6,648 nt of DNA from DATGLE01 sp035294325 (GCA_035294325.1 DATGLE010000112.1:1-6648); one strand, 5' to 3'; shown: positions 1 to 5,823, numbered from the stretch's first letter. A program made the numbers and translations. Notes: generated by a model not told the origin, from the letters alone.

Positions 1-72
1 CATCCCTGTCATCCGGCGAGCGCCGCAGGCGCGAGCGCGCGATGACGCTGGCGATCCGACACTTTCTTGAGG
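1..72 (+). repeat. Repeat unit 0: right part of a composite palindromic element, cut by the window edge
   Basis: Positions 15-36 carry the 22-nt conserved block of the family, with hairpin core GCGCCGCAGGCGC; it is identical to the block at 2365-2386. Exactly 16 nt after it comes the right-end motif GATCCGACACTTTCTTGAG (53-71), which matches the right ends of the units at 2077, 3542 and 5390 at the same spacing. The first 13 bases (CATCCCTGTCATC) resemble the outer right arm of the long palindrome at 5523-5535 (CATCCCTGAGATC). The missing left arm should therefore lie just outside the window. The unit ends about 70 bp before the kinase start codon, so it may contribute to that gene's upstream region. 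I am confident it belongs to the family; its function is unknown. Confidence 0.75.
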
Positions 73-73
73 A

Positions 74-104
74 TTGCAAGAGAACATAGTTTGAGGCATA
101 CTAT
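74..104 (+). promoter_or_regulatory. Weak candidate promoter of the sensor kinase
   Basis: TTGCAA (74-79) and TACTAT (99-104) resemble -35 and -10 boxes, but their 19-nt spacing is longer than ideal. They lie between the end of repeat unit 0 and the kinase start, which is where a promoter is expected. No operator is evident. Low confidence. Confidence 0.25.
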
Positions 105-143
105 AGGAGATTGGCGCCGCGATTCCTCCACGGGGGGATGAGA

Positions 144-2066
144 ATGCTCAAGATACTGGAGCGCAGGATCACCCTGCAACTGCTCGTCTTCTATGGCCTG
201 TTTGTCCTGCCCCTGCTGCTGGGCGGAGTAGAGCTGTATTTCTTTCAGCGCGATGCCCTGCAACAGAGCGCGCAGCAGGCCGACCTGAATCTTGCCCAGG
301 CCATCGCCCTGGAGGTCGAGACAGACCATACCATCTCCAGGCAAGAGCTTACAGCGCGCCTGGTGGCGATCCGGCAGCACCTGACGAACAGCAGCGAGAC
401 GCGGATCTGGATCGTGGACAGCAATGGCAGGTCGATAGCCGATACAGCAGGTTCCACTTCCCAGATCAATCTACTCGATATGTTGCCAGGGTTGAGGCAA
501 GCGCTGCACGGAAAATCGGGCAGCATGATTGCCTCTGAGCAGGGCCGCGACTGGTTGTATAGCTACGTGCCGGTGGCGGGGACCGGTTGGGCCGTGGCGG
601 TGCAGCGTCCAACCGATGTGACCTTCGCTGTCGTCATCAGTTTTCAGCACAGCCTGATTATCGCGCTGGTCATGCTGATCGCTGGCGCCACCGTTTTCTG
701 GTTCGTGATGCATGGCTGGGTGGTCGCCCCTCTATCGCGCCTGGCTAAAGCGGTGACGATGATTAAGCCCGATCAAACGAAGAAGGTTGCCGATAGCAGG
801 CTGCTGGCGAAGGATCGCAGCCGCAACGACGAGATCGGGAAGTTGATCGCCGCCTTCTCCACGATGGAGGATGAGATCCATGCCCTGTTCCGCAAAAGCG
901 ATGAGAAGAGTCAGAAGCGGCTGCATACGCTCGATGCGATCATGCGCAGCGTGGACGAGGCGATCCTGCTGGAAAGCCCGCAGGGCCAGGTTGTCTATGC
1001 CAATCACAGCTTCACACAACTGGTTGGCATCTCGCCCCAGGAGGTATTGCTTGATCTCGATTCGTTTGCCGATAGCCACCTGGCCGAGAAGCTGATGGCG
1101 CTGCTCGAAGATCCCGCCGCCTATACTGAAGCGGTTCAGAAGGCCGAGCAGGGGAGCGGCCCGCATGTGATAGAGTTTCAGGTTCGCGGCTACTATAACC
1201 AGGCCGGCCAGTGGGTTCCCGGACGGCGCGATATTCGCATGCGCCTCTTCCATGTGCGTGACCTGGCGGGCCAGCTTATCGGGCGCGGGAAGATCTTCAA
1301 CGATGTGACGCAGCAGAACGAGGCCGAGCAGGTCAAGAAAAATTTGCTCGCCATTGTCTCTCACGAACTGCGCACGCCGCTCACAGCCATCAAAGGCTAC
1401 GCCACCAGCCTGCTTGAGACCGATGTAGAACTGGATGCCGCGTTGCAGCGCCATTTTCTGCAAAATATTGTCGCCGAGGGGGACCGCATGGCCGATCTCG
1501 TGACCAGTCTGTTAGCGATGTCGCAGCTTGAGGCCGGGACGCTCAAACTCTACCCGGGCCTCTGCCGTCTGGATGCACTGATAGAGCAGGTGATTCCAGA
1601 GGACGAGCGCGGCTGTGTACGCGTGGACATACCTGAGGATCTGCCGCTCCTGTATATTGACCGGCGGCGTATAGAGGTGGTGCTCTGTAATCTGCTGGAG
1701 AACGCACGGCGTCATGGCGGGGCCGATGCCAGCGTTGAGATCAGCGCCAGATACGAGCCGCATGCGCCCGGCGAGGGCTTCTATCTGAGCGTGGCCGATA
1801 ATGGGCCGGGTTTTCCGCCGCATCTGGCCGAGCGTATTTTTGATCGTTTCTACCAGGTGGATAGCGGGACAAAACGCAGCAGCAGCGGCGTCGGCCTGGG
1901 CCTGGCGATCTGTCGCGGCTTTATCGAGGCGCACGGCGGCCGGATCTGGGCCGAGAATCGCACGGATGGCGTGAGGGGGGCGATCTTCCATATCTGGCTG
2001 CCCCCGAAGCTGCTGCACACGCCCGGCGCTCAATCCAGCTCCTTTGAATTGCAGAACTCTATGTAA
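144..2066 (+). CDS. Membrane sensor histidine kinase (extracellular sensor, HAMP, PAS, HisKA, HATPase)
   Basis: 640 aa. I chose the ATG at 144 because GGGGGG lies 6 nt upstream. An in-frame ATG at 138 and a TTG at 111 have poorly spaced ribosome sites. TM1 is about residues 10-34 and TM2 about 167-190. The roughly 130-residue segment between them is extracellular and looks like a Cache/PAS-type sensor. HAMP follows (about 192-247), then a cytoplasmic PAS domain from about 261 (VYANHSFTQLVG). HisKA has the H-box SHELRTPLTAIKGY with phospho-acceptor His407. The ATPase domain has N-box NLLENARRHG (516-525), G1 DNGPGF (552-557), F-box FDRFYQV (566-572) and G2 GVGLGLAI (582-589), so all catalytic motifs are intact. 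It should autophosphorylate and pass phosphate to the regulator at 2408. The signal cannot be read from sequence. Unusually for such a pair, 341 bp of repeats separate it from its partner. Confidence 0.95.
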   Translation: MLKILERRITLQLLVFYGLFVLPLLLGGVELYFFQRDALQQSAQQADLNLAQAIALEVETDHTISRQELTARLVAIRQHLTNSSETRIWIVDSNGRSIADTAGSTSQINLLDMLPGLRQALHGKSGSMIASEQGRDWLYSYVPVAGTGWAVAVQRPTDVTFAVVISFQHSLIIALVMLIAGATVFWFVMHGWVVAPLSRLAKAVTMIKPDQTKKVADSRLLAKDRSRNDEIGKLIAAFSTMEDEIHALFRKSDEKSQKRLHTLDAIMRSVDEAILLESPQGQVVYANHSFTQLVGISPQEVLLDLDSFADSHLAEKLMALLEDPAAYTEAVQKAEQGSGPHVIEFQVRGYYNQAGQWVPGRRDIRMRLFHVRDLAGQLIGRGKIFNDVTQQNEAEQVKKNLLAIVSHELRTPLTAIKGYATSLLETDVELDAALQRHFLQNIVAEGDRMADLVTSLLAMSQLEAGTLKLYPGLCRLDALIEQVIPEDERGCVRVDIPEDLPLLYIDRRRIEVVLCNLLENARRHGGADASVEISARYEPHAPGEGFYLSVADNGPGFPPHLAERIFDRFYQVDSGTKRSSSGVGLGLAICRGFIEAHGGRIWAENRTDGVRGAIFHIWLPPKLLHTPGAQSSSFELQNSM

Positions 2067-2076
2067 CCGAACCATT

Positions 2077-2268
2077 CTTTAGAGAATGTCTGATGCTCAG
2101 TATCCTCGCCCTCTCTATGGAGTGGGCGCGCGGCAGAGCCGCGCCGAAGATGGAGAGTGCTGCTGTGAAAAATGCGCTGCACGCATTTTTCACAGCAGCA
2201 CTCTCCCAAAGGCGAGCGCCGCAGGCGCAAGCCAGCGAGGGTGTCGAAGATCAGGCACTCTCTTAAAG
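2077..2268 (+). repeat. Repeat unit 1: complete copy of the composite palindromic element
   Basis: This is the most complete copy, about 192 bp. Outer inverted repeats at 2077-2109 and 2235-2268 match at 25 of 33 positions with one bulge. Inside are three hairpins. The first is a GC hairpin, GCGCGGC-AGA-GCCGCGC (2128-2144). The second is a perfect 25-bp palindrome (2152-2176 with 2182-2206, loop CTGCA). The third is the conserved 22-nt block (2211-2232, one base different from the copies at 15 and 2365). The right-end motif GATCAGGCACTCTCTTAAAG starts 16 nt after the block. Small palindromes also sit at both tips: CATTCT-TTAG-AGAATG (2073-2088) and CTCTCT-TAA-AGAGAG (2258-2272). The unit begins 11 bp after the kinase stop codon. 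No T-run follows the long hairpin, so it is not a standard terminator. Confidence 0.85.
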
Positions 2269-2310
2269 AGAGAGGACCCGAGGCTTGACGACTGTGCCGT
2301 GTAAGGGATA

Positions 2311-2386
2311 GAGAGTGTGGTGTGACAGATGCGCGAAGCGCATCTGTCACACCACACTCTCAAAGGCGAGCGCCGCAGGCGCGAGC
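2311..2386 (+). repeat. Repeat unit 2: minimal copy, long palindrome plus conserved block only
   Basis: A perfect 24-bp palindrome (2311-2334 with 2338-2361, loop GAA) is followed after AAA by the conserved 22-nt block at 2365-2386, identical to that at 15-36. I see no left GC hairpin, no outer inverted repeat and no right-end motif. This copy is therefore either truncated or a smaller class of the element. It lies 43 bp after unit 1 in the same orientation. Its conserved block ends immediately before the AAAGGAG ribosome site of the response regulator (start 2408), so the hairpin could affect translation initiation of that gene. Confidence 0.85.
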
Positions 2387-2393
2387 AAAGGAG
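2387..2393 (+). promoter_or_regulatory. Ribosome binding site of the response regulator
   Basis: AAAGGAG directly follows the repeat block ending at 2386. GGAG ends 14 nt before the ATG at 2408, which is longer than usual. This site supports the ATG at 2408 over the upstream in-frame ATG at 2315, which falls inside the palindrome and would add residues unlike any regulator. Confidence 0.6.
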
Positions 2394-2407
2394 AAGGCAG
2401 TCACAGC

Positions 2408-3100
2408 ATGCCACAGGAGAAACACATTTTAGTCGTAGACGACGAACCAAGCATCCAGGACTTCGTGAAGCGCAACCTGGAACTGCGCTCGTTCAAGGTC
2501 TCGCTCGCTAACAATGGCCTGGAAGCGCTGGCCCTCTTCGACCAGGCAAATTTCGCCCTGGTCATCCTGGACATCATGCTGCCGCGTATGGATGGCCTGG
2601 AGGTATGCCGCCGCATCAGGCAGATCAGCACCGTGCCGATCATCATTCTCACCGCGCTTGGCGAGGAGGCCGATAAAATAGCGGCGCTGGACCAGGGGGC
2701 CGACGATTATCTGACCAAGCCCTTTGGCGTCGGCGAACTGCTGGCACGCGTGCGGGCGGTACTGCGTCGCAATCACTGGGCTGACCGGCCCGCCTCGGTG
2801 GGAATGCAGCGTTTCGGCGACCTGGAGATCGACTTTGAGCAGCGGCGCGTGTGGCGCGATGGTGAACTCGTCAAGCTATCGCCCACCGAATTCGATCTGC
2901 TGCAAGAACTGGCGCTGCACCCCGGCAAGCTTTTCACGCACGAGGCGCTGCTGCGCCGCGTGTGGGGTACAGAATATCATAGCGAGACGGAGTATTTGCG
3001 CGTCTATATCGGGCGCCTGCGCAGGAAACTGGAGGCCGATCCCTCCAGACCTGTGCATATCCTGACAGAACCCGGTATTGGCTATTATATGGTCAAGTGA
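2408..3100 (+). CDS. OmpR/KdpE-type response regulator
   Basis: 230 aa, the usual length for this family. The receiver domain (about residues 5-120) has the acidic pair D11/D12 in LVVDDEPS, phospho-acceptor D55 in VILDIMLPRMDG, T82 in IIILTALG and K104 in DDYLTKPFG, so all active-site residues are present. The C-terminal winged helix (about 135-228) contains LSPTEFDLLQELALHPGK and ends with the family hallmark TEPGIGYYMVK. It should be phosphorylated by the kinase at 144 and bind DNA as a dimer. Its targets are unknown; nearby candidates are its own pair and the exporter. The start at 2408 is set by protein alignment and the upstream AAAGGAG. The gene is preceded by two strong hairpin repeats. 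Its stop codon lies 1 bp from the stop of the convergent PPOX gene. Confidence 0.96.
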   Translation: MPQEKHILVVDDEPSIQDFVKRNLELRSFKVSLANNGLEALALFDQANFALVILDIMLPRMDGLEVCRRIRQISTVPIIILTALGEEADKIAALDQGADDYLTKPFGVGELLARVRAVLRRNHWADRPASVGMQRFGDLEIDFEQRRVWRDGELVKLSPTEFDLLQELALHPGKLFTHEALLRRVWGTEYHSETEYLRVYIGRLRRKLEADPSRPVHILTEPGIGYYMVK

Positions 3101-3101
3101 T

Positions 3102-3515
3102 TTATCCCACCTTGCGACCAGAGGAAGAGGTGCGGAAGTTGGGATCGTTGATGCCCCACGAAACGATATAGGTTGGCGTGATGCGCAGGATTTCAGGCGA
3201 GAAGTCTTTCATGATCTCCTTGCCGCCTTCCGGCAGCCCCTCAACGCGCCCACGCACCTCGATGCCGCGCGCCCGCCAGGCAGGAGTAAGCATAACATCA
3301 TCCACAACAAAGGCGACGCGCCCGTGGCGTACCGCTTCGCGATACTTTTTGGTCGGCACGATGTTATGTCCGCCGATATCGATAGTATCGTGCTCAGGAT
3401 TGTAGCGAAAACTCACCGGGACAACGTGTGGATCGCCCTTTTCGTTGACGGTAGCCAGCCTGCCCAGGCGCTGGCTCTGCAAAAATTCGATCTCTTCCGG
3501 TGTAAATTTACTCAT
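3102..3515 (-). CDS. PPOX-fold protein, probable F420-dependent oxidoreductase
   Basis: 137 aa from the ATG at 3515, chosen because AGGGAAG lies just upstream. An in-frame GTG at 3533 would add six residues and has no ribosome site. The protein has the pyridoxamine-5'-phosphate-oxidase-like split-barrel pattern: RLGRLATV then GDPHVVPVSFRYN (residues 16-39), followed by KKYREAVRHGRVAFVVDDV (56-74) and a C-terminal RITPTYIVSWGIND. This layout matches the small 'PPOX class F420-dependent' proteins I know from Actinobacteria and Chloroflexota. Members bind F420, FMN or haem, and the substrate here cannot be deduced. It lies downstream of the exporter on the same strand, but a repeat unit of about 130 bp separates them. 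Assignment to the fold is firm; the cofactor is inferred. Confidence 0.85.
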   Translation of the reverse strand: MSKFTPEEIEFLQSQRLGRLATVNEKGDPHVVPVSFRYNPEHDTIDIGGHNIVPTKKYREAVRHGRVAFVVDDVMLTPAWRARGIEVRGRVEGLPEGGKEIMKDFSPEILRITPTYIVSWGINDPNFRTSSSGRKVG

Positions 3516-3541
3516 GCTTTCTTCCCTATTCACAGTATATT

Positions 3542-3672
3542 CTCATATAGTGTGTCTACTTCCCTGCGTCATCGCTCGCTCGCGCCTGCGGCACTCGCTC
3601 TTTGTATGCAGTATGGAAGGGCGCAAAGCGCCCTTCCATACTGCATACAATCCTTGCGCGGCGGAGCCGCGC
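3542..3672 (-). repeat. Repeat unit 3: composite palindromic element in reverse orientation
   Basis: This is the only copy read on the minus strand. From its left side it has the GC hairpin GCGCGGC-loop-GCCGCGC (3656-3672) and a perfect 23-bp palindrome (3602-3624 with 3628-3650, 3-nt loop). Then come the conserved block (3578-3599, 20 of 22 bases as in unit 2) and, after exactly 16 nt, a right-end motif containing AGACACACTATATGAG (3542-3561). Thirteen of the 16 spacer bases equal those of unit 0, including GCGATGACGC. I could not find the outer left inverted repeat; at the expected distance it would fall in the last codons of the exporter. The unit occupies nearly the whole gap between exporter and PPOX gene, so the PPOX promoter probably lies in its right end. 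Confidence 0.8.
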
Positions 3673-3675
3673 GAC

Positions 3676-3688
3676 CTCCCGCCGGGAG
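3676..3688. other. Short GC hairpin after the exporter stop codon
   Basis: CTCCC-GCC-GGGAG lies 18 bp past the exporter stop. It is 5 bp long and has no T-run on either strand, so terminator activity is doubtful. It may belong to the degraded left end of repeat unit 3. Confidence 0.35.
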
Positions 3689-3705
3689 AAATCGTCCTGA
3701 CGCGC

Positions 3706-5202
3706 CTAATCCTGGCCGCCCAGTGGTCCCGTTGAGATGGGCGTTGGCTCGGTAGGCGTGCTGATCTGCTCCGGCTTGCCGGCGAGCGCGGGCCTGACGC
3801 CGCGCACGGCGGAGAAGCCGATGGCGAGCACACAGATCGCAATAGAGGCGATGAAGGCATGGCTCATGGCCTGAGTGAAGGCCAGCGCGATGCTCGTTGC
3901 CAGGTGCCCCACCGTACCCAGGAAGACCGCGTTAACCAGGTTCGCCGGCATGGATGCGGCGGCGACGGCCAGCGCGACGGCAAAACTACAGACCATACCG
4001 ACGTTGCGCATCGTGTTCAAGGTTGCCGAGGCCACGCCGAGCCGGTTGCGCGGCGCGGCTCCCATCGTCGTGCTCGTGTTCGGGGACCAGAAGAAACCGC
4101 TGCCAATGCCCATCAGGCCGAGCGCCACGCCCAGCAGCAGGTACGGGCTGGTGGGCGTCAGGAAGACCAGTATCAGCAGCGAGATGCCCTGCAAGGTCAG
4201 GCCAAGCGTTGCCGGAATGGCACCGCCGAGGCGATCCGCCATACGCCCGCCGAACGGGCTGACGACGGAGGTGAACACCGAGAGCGGCAGGATCAGAAAT
4301 GCCGCCGTCAGCGGGCTGTAGCCGCGCACGCCCTGGAGGTAGAAGACCAGCAGGAAGTTTACCGCGAACATCGCCAGCGATTGCAGCGTCGCCGCGGTGA
4401 CGGAGAAACCGTAGACGCGATCATCGAAGAGGTGCAGGTCGAGCATGGGATGAGCTATGCGCCGCTCGTGGATCACAAAGATCACGAAGGCGGCCAGCGC
4501 CATGCCCCACAGCGTCAGGATGGGCGGTGTGAGCCAGCCGGAGCCAATACCCCCGGTCAATCCGAGCAGCAGGCAGATCAACCCCACGCTAAAGAGAAAG
4601 GCGCCGAGCAGATCGAAGCGCTCTCCACGAGGGTTGGGCGCGATATCGTGCAGGAGCAGGTAGGCCGCAAGTGTGCCCACAATACCAATCGGCAGGTTGA
4701 CCAGAAAGATCCAGCGCCAGCTCGCAACCGCCAGGATGAAGCCGCCGAGCACAGGCCCCAGTACGCTGCCGGCGCCCCAGGTTATCGAATTAAAGCCCAT
4801 CGCCTGGCCGCGCTGATTTGCTGGAAAGACCTCGGTAATGATCGCCATCGAGTTTGCTGAGATCATGGCGCCGCCTATGCCCTGGACTACGCGCGAGGCG
4901 ATGAGCATGCCAGCGTTCAGAGATAAGCCGCACAGCACCGAGCCGAGCGTGAAGATCACAAAGCCCAGATTATACATCTTCACGCGGCCAAACATATCGG
5001 CCATGCGGCCAAAGGTAAGCTGCAATACGGTACTTACCAGTAAATAAGCCATAATCACCCAGGTAATATCTACCAGGTTAGAATGCAAGTCCTGTAGAAT
5101 ATTGGGGAAGGCCAGAATGACGATAGTTGAGTCGATAGCGGCCATCAACGAGCCAATAGTTGTTACCGAAAGCGCAATCCACTTGTACTCAGGCTTTTTC
5201 AT
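3706..5202 (-). CDS. MFS exporter, DHA2 (EmrB/QacA-type, 14 TM segments)
   Basis: 498 aa, the usual length for this family. The protein is hydrophobic almost throughout, consistent with 14 membrane helices, with a polar Pro/Thr-rich tail after about residue 475. Motif D1 is present as AAIDSTIVILAFP (21-33, acidic D24), motif A as GRMADMFGRVKMY (65-77), motif B as ASRVVQGIGGA (102-112, R104) and motif C as GSVLGPVLGG (145-154). Motif C marks drug/H+ antiporters that export their substrate. It should therefore export drug-like or toxic compounds across the cytoplasmic membrane using the proton gradient. The substrate is not predictable. The start codon at 5202 has only a weak ribosome site (AGAAAGAA). 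Two dyads lie upstream (5235-5248 and 5321-5336) and could bind a local repressor. No TetR, MarR or MerR gene is visible nearby. Confidence 0.95.
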   Translation of the reverse strand: MKKPEYKWIALSVTTIGSLMAAIDSTIVILAFPNILQDLHSNLVDITWVIMAYLLVSTVLQLTFGRMADMFGRVKMYNLGFVIFTLGSVLCGLSLNAGMLIASRVVQGIGGAMISANSMAIITEVFPANQRGQAMGFNSITWGAGSVLGPVLGGFILAVASWRWIFLVNLPIGIVGTLAAYLLLHDIAPNPRGERFDLLGAFLFSVGLICLLLGLTGGIGSGWLTPPILTLWGMALAAFVIFVIHERRIAHPMLDLHLFDDRVYGFSVTAATLQSLAMFAVNFLLVFYLQGVRGYSPLTAAFLILPLSVFTSVVSPFGGRMADRLGGAIPATLGLTLQGISLLILVFLTPTSPYLLLGVALGLMGIGSGFFWSPNTSTTMGAAPRNRLGVASATLNTMRNVGMVCSFAVALAVAAASMPANLVNAVFLGTVGHLATSIALAFTQAMSHAFIASIAICVLAIGFSAVRGVRPALAGKPEQISTPTEPTPISTGPLGGQD

Positions 5203-5234
5203 CGATAAGTTCTTTCTAACCAGTGCTGTGCTGC

Positions 5235-5248
5235 CTTCCGCGCGGAAG
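5235..5248. promoter_or_regulatory. Perfect 14-bp palindrome in the exporter 5' region
   Basis: CTTCCGCGCGGAAG is a perfect dyad 33 bp upstream of the exporter ATG. It is bracketed by GCTGT (5225-5229) and ACAGC (5249-5253), which could lengthen it into an imperfect hairpin in the leader mRNA. It may be a protein operator or a leader hairpin; sequence alone cannot tell. Confidence 0.4.
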
Positions 5249-5320
5249 ACAGCTCTGACTATGCCTTACTATACTAAAAAAATAAAGCCGAGGGCATCGA
5301 GCAAGAGGACAGCCCGACTC

Positions 5321-5336
5321 CTGTACAAAAGTACAG
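5321..5336. promoter_or_regulatory. Operator-like dyad upstream of the exporter
   Basis: CTGTAC-AAAA-GTACAG is a perfect 6+6 dyad with a 4-nt AT centre, about 120 bp upstream of the exporter start and 54 bp from repeat unit 4. Its size and AT centre fit a site for a dimeric repressor or activator of the drug-efflux kind. A T-rich stretch and TAGTAT/TATAGT sequences downstream on the minus strand (about 5265-5285) could be part of the exporter promoter, but I see no matching -35. Apart from the two dyads I see nothing coding in 5203-5389. Confidence 0.4.
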
Positions 5337-5389
5337 CCCTTTCCGGCAGTGTAATGTGTGGGAATATATCTATACCATCTATTGTACCA

Positions 5390-5590
5390 CAGAATCGGAA
5401 AGCATCCTTGCTGTCTGAGCGTGTGTCAGGTTCTGGTCCTCTGGCGCGGGCGTCCGCGCCTTCGCCGCGCCAGAGATCTCAGGGATGGTGTGGGCACATG
5501 CGCAGCGCGCATGTGCCCACACCATCCCTGAGATCCGGCGAGCGCCTGCGGCGCGAGCAGGTGGCGGTGCTGGCAATCAGACCTATTCTG
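5390..5590 (+). repeat. Repeat unit 4: complete copy with the longest palindrome
   Basis: The perfect palindrome is 29 bp (5475-5503 with 5507-5535, 3-nt loop AGC). To its left is a GC hairpin, either 7 bp (5443-5449 with 5454-5460) or an alternative 11 bp (5439-5449 with 5465-5475). To its right is the conserved block (5537-5558), whose hairpin loop reads TGC instead of GCA, the exact reverse complement. Sixteen nt later comes the right end AATCAGACCTATTCTGAG (5575-5592). Outer tips CAGAATCGG (5390-5398) and CCTATTCTG (5582-5590) pair at 8 of 9 positions. The right end overlaps the stop codon of the small minus-strand gene ending at 5583. Confidence 0.82.
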
Positions 5591-5819
5591 AGCACTCGTC
5601 GGACCGGCGCAAACGATAGAGCCTGGTTTCGTCATCCATGATAAAGGGGATTTTGTAGAGCTTGAGCCAGGCGAAGCAGGCATCAAGCAAGGTATTGAGG
5701 CAGAGCCATTCGCGCTGGCTTACGCGCCTGGGATCGGCATCGAGAAAGGCGACGTTGAGCGCCGCCAGAATCTTGAGCGCTTTCTCGATGCGCTCCACGT
5801 GTGGGGATTCCTCTTCCAC
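5583..5819 (-). CDS. Small protein of unknown function (78 aa)
   Basis: I do not recognise this protein. It starts at a GTG (5819), preceded by the purine-rich ribosome site AGGGAGGGAGAT. The start is only 4 nt after the stop codon of the gene before it, so the two are probably translationally coupled. The predicted product is soluble and mostly helical, with an acidic start (MEEESPHVERIEKALK) and an aromatic stretch (WLKLYKIPF) at about residues 51-59. There is no signal peptide, no membrane segment, and only two cysteines in the body. Its last codons and TAG stop lie inside the right end of repeat unit 4, so the repeat may have inserted at, and replaced, the original gene end. The good ribosome site and operon position support a real gene. 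Confidence 0.65.
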   Translation of the reverse strand: MEEESPHVERIEKALKILAALNVAFLDADPRRVSQREWLCLNTLLDACFAWLKLYKIPFIMDDETRLYRLRRSDECSE

Positions 5820-5823
5820 CCGA

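Noticed and set aside
732..1463. Open frame (243 codons) on the minus strand
   Set aside because: It is antisense to the PAS and HisKA part of the kinase, which has intact motifs, and shows no family features of its own.
2077..2268. Retron locus
   Set aside because: The outer inverted repeats and long hairpin resemble retron RNA layout, but no reverse transcriptase is encoded in the window and the unit recurs in several intergenic gaps. It is kept only as a hypothesis in the findings.
2086..2304. Short open frame across repeat unit 1
   Set aside because: It runs through the palindrome and conserved block, so its peptide just translates the repeat (for example KASAAGASQ). There is no ribosome site.
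2315..2407. Upstream extension of the response regulator from an ATG at 2315
   Set aside because: This ATG is inside the palindrome and would add 31 residues encoded by the repeat; the ATG at 2408 fits the family and has an upstream ribosome site.
3859..4860. Long open frame (333 codons) on the plus strand
   Set aside because: It lies antisense to the exporter. Its translation is a low-complexity, Arg/Gln/His-rich sequence with no domain pattern. It is a by-product of GC-rich codon use in the exporter gene.
5475..5535. 29-bp hairpin as an intrinsic terminator (same question for the other long palindromes)
   Set aside because: No T-run follows the hairpin on either strand, and the flanks are GC-rich and conserved as part of the repeat. 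An effect on transcripts is possible, but it is not a standard terminator.
1..5590. CRISPR array
   Set aside because: The conserved 22-nt blocks are hundreds to thousands of bases apart, not regularly spaced, and one copy is inverted. No cas gene is present.
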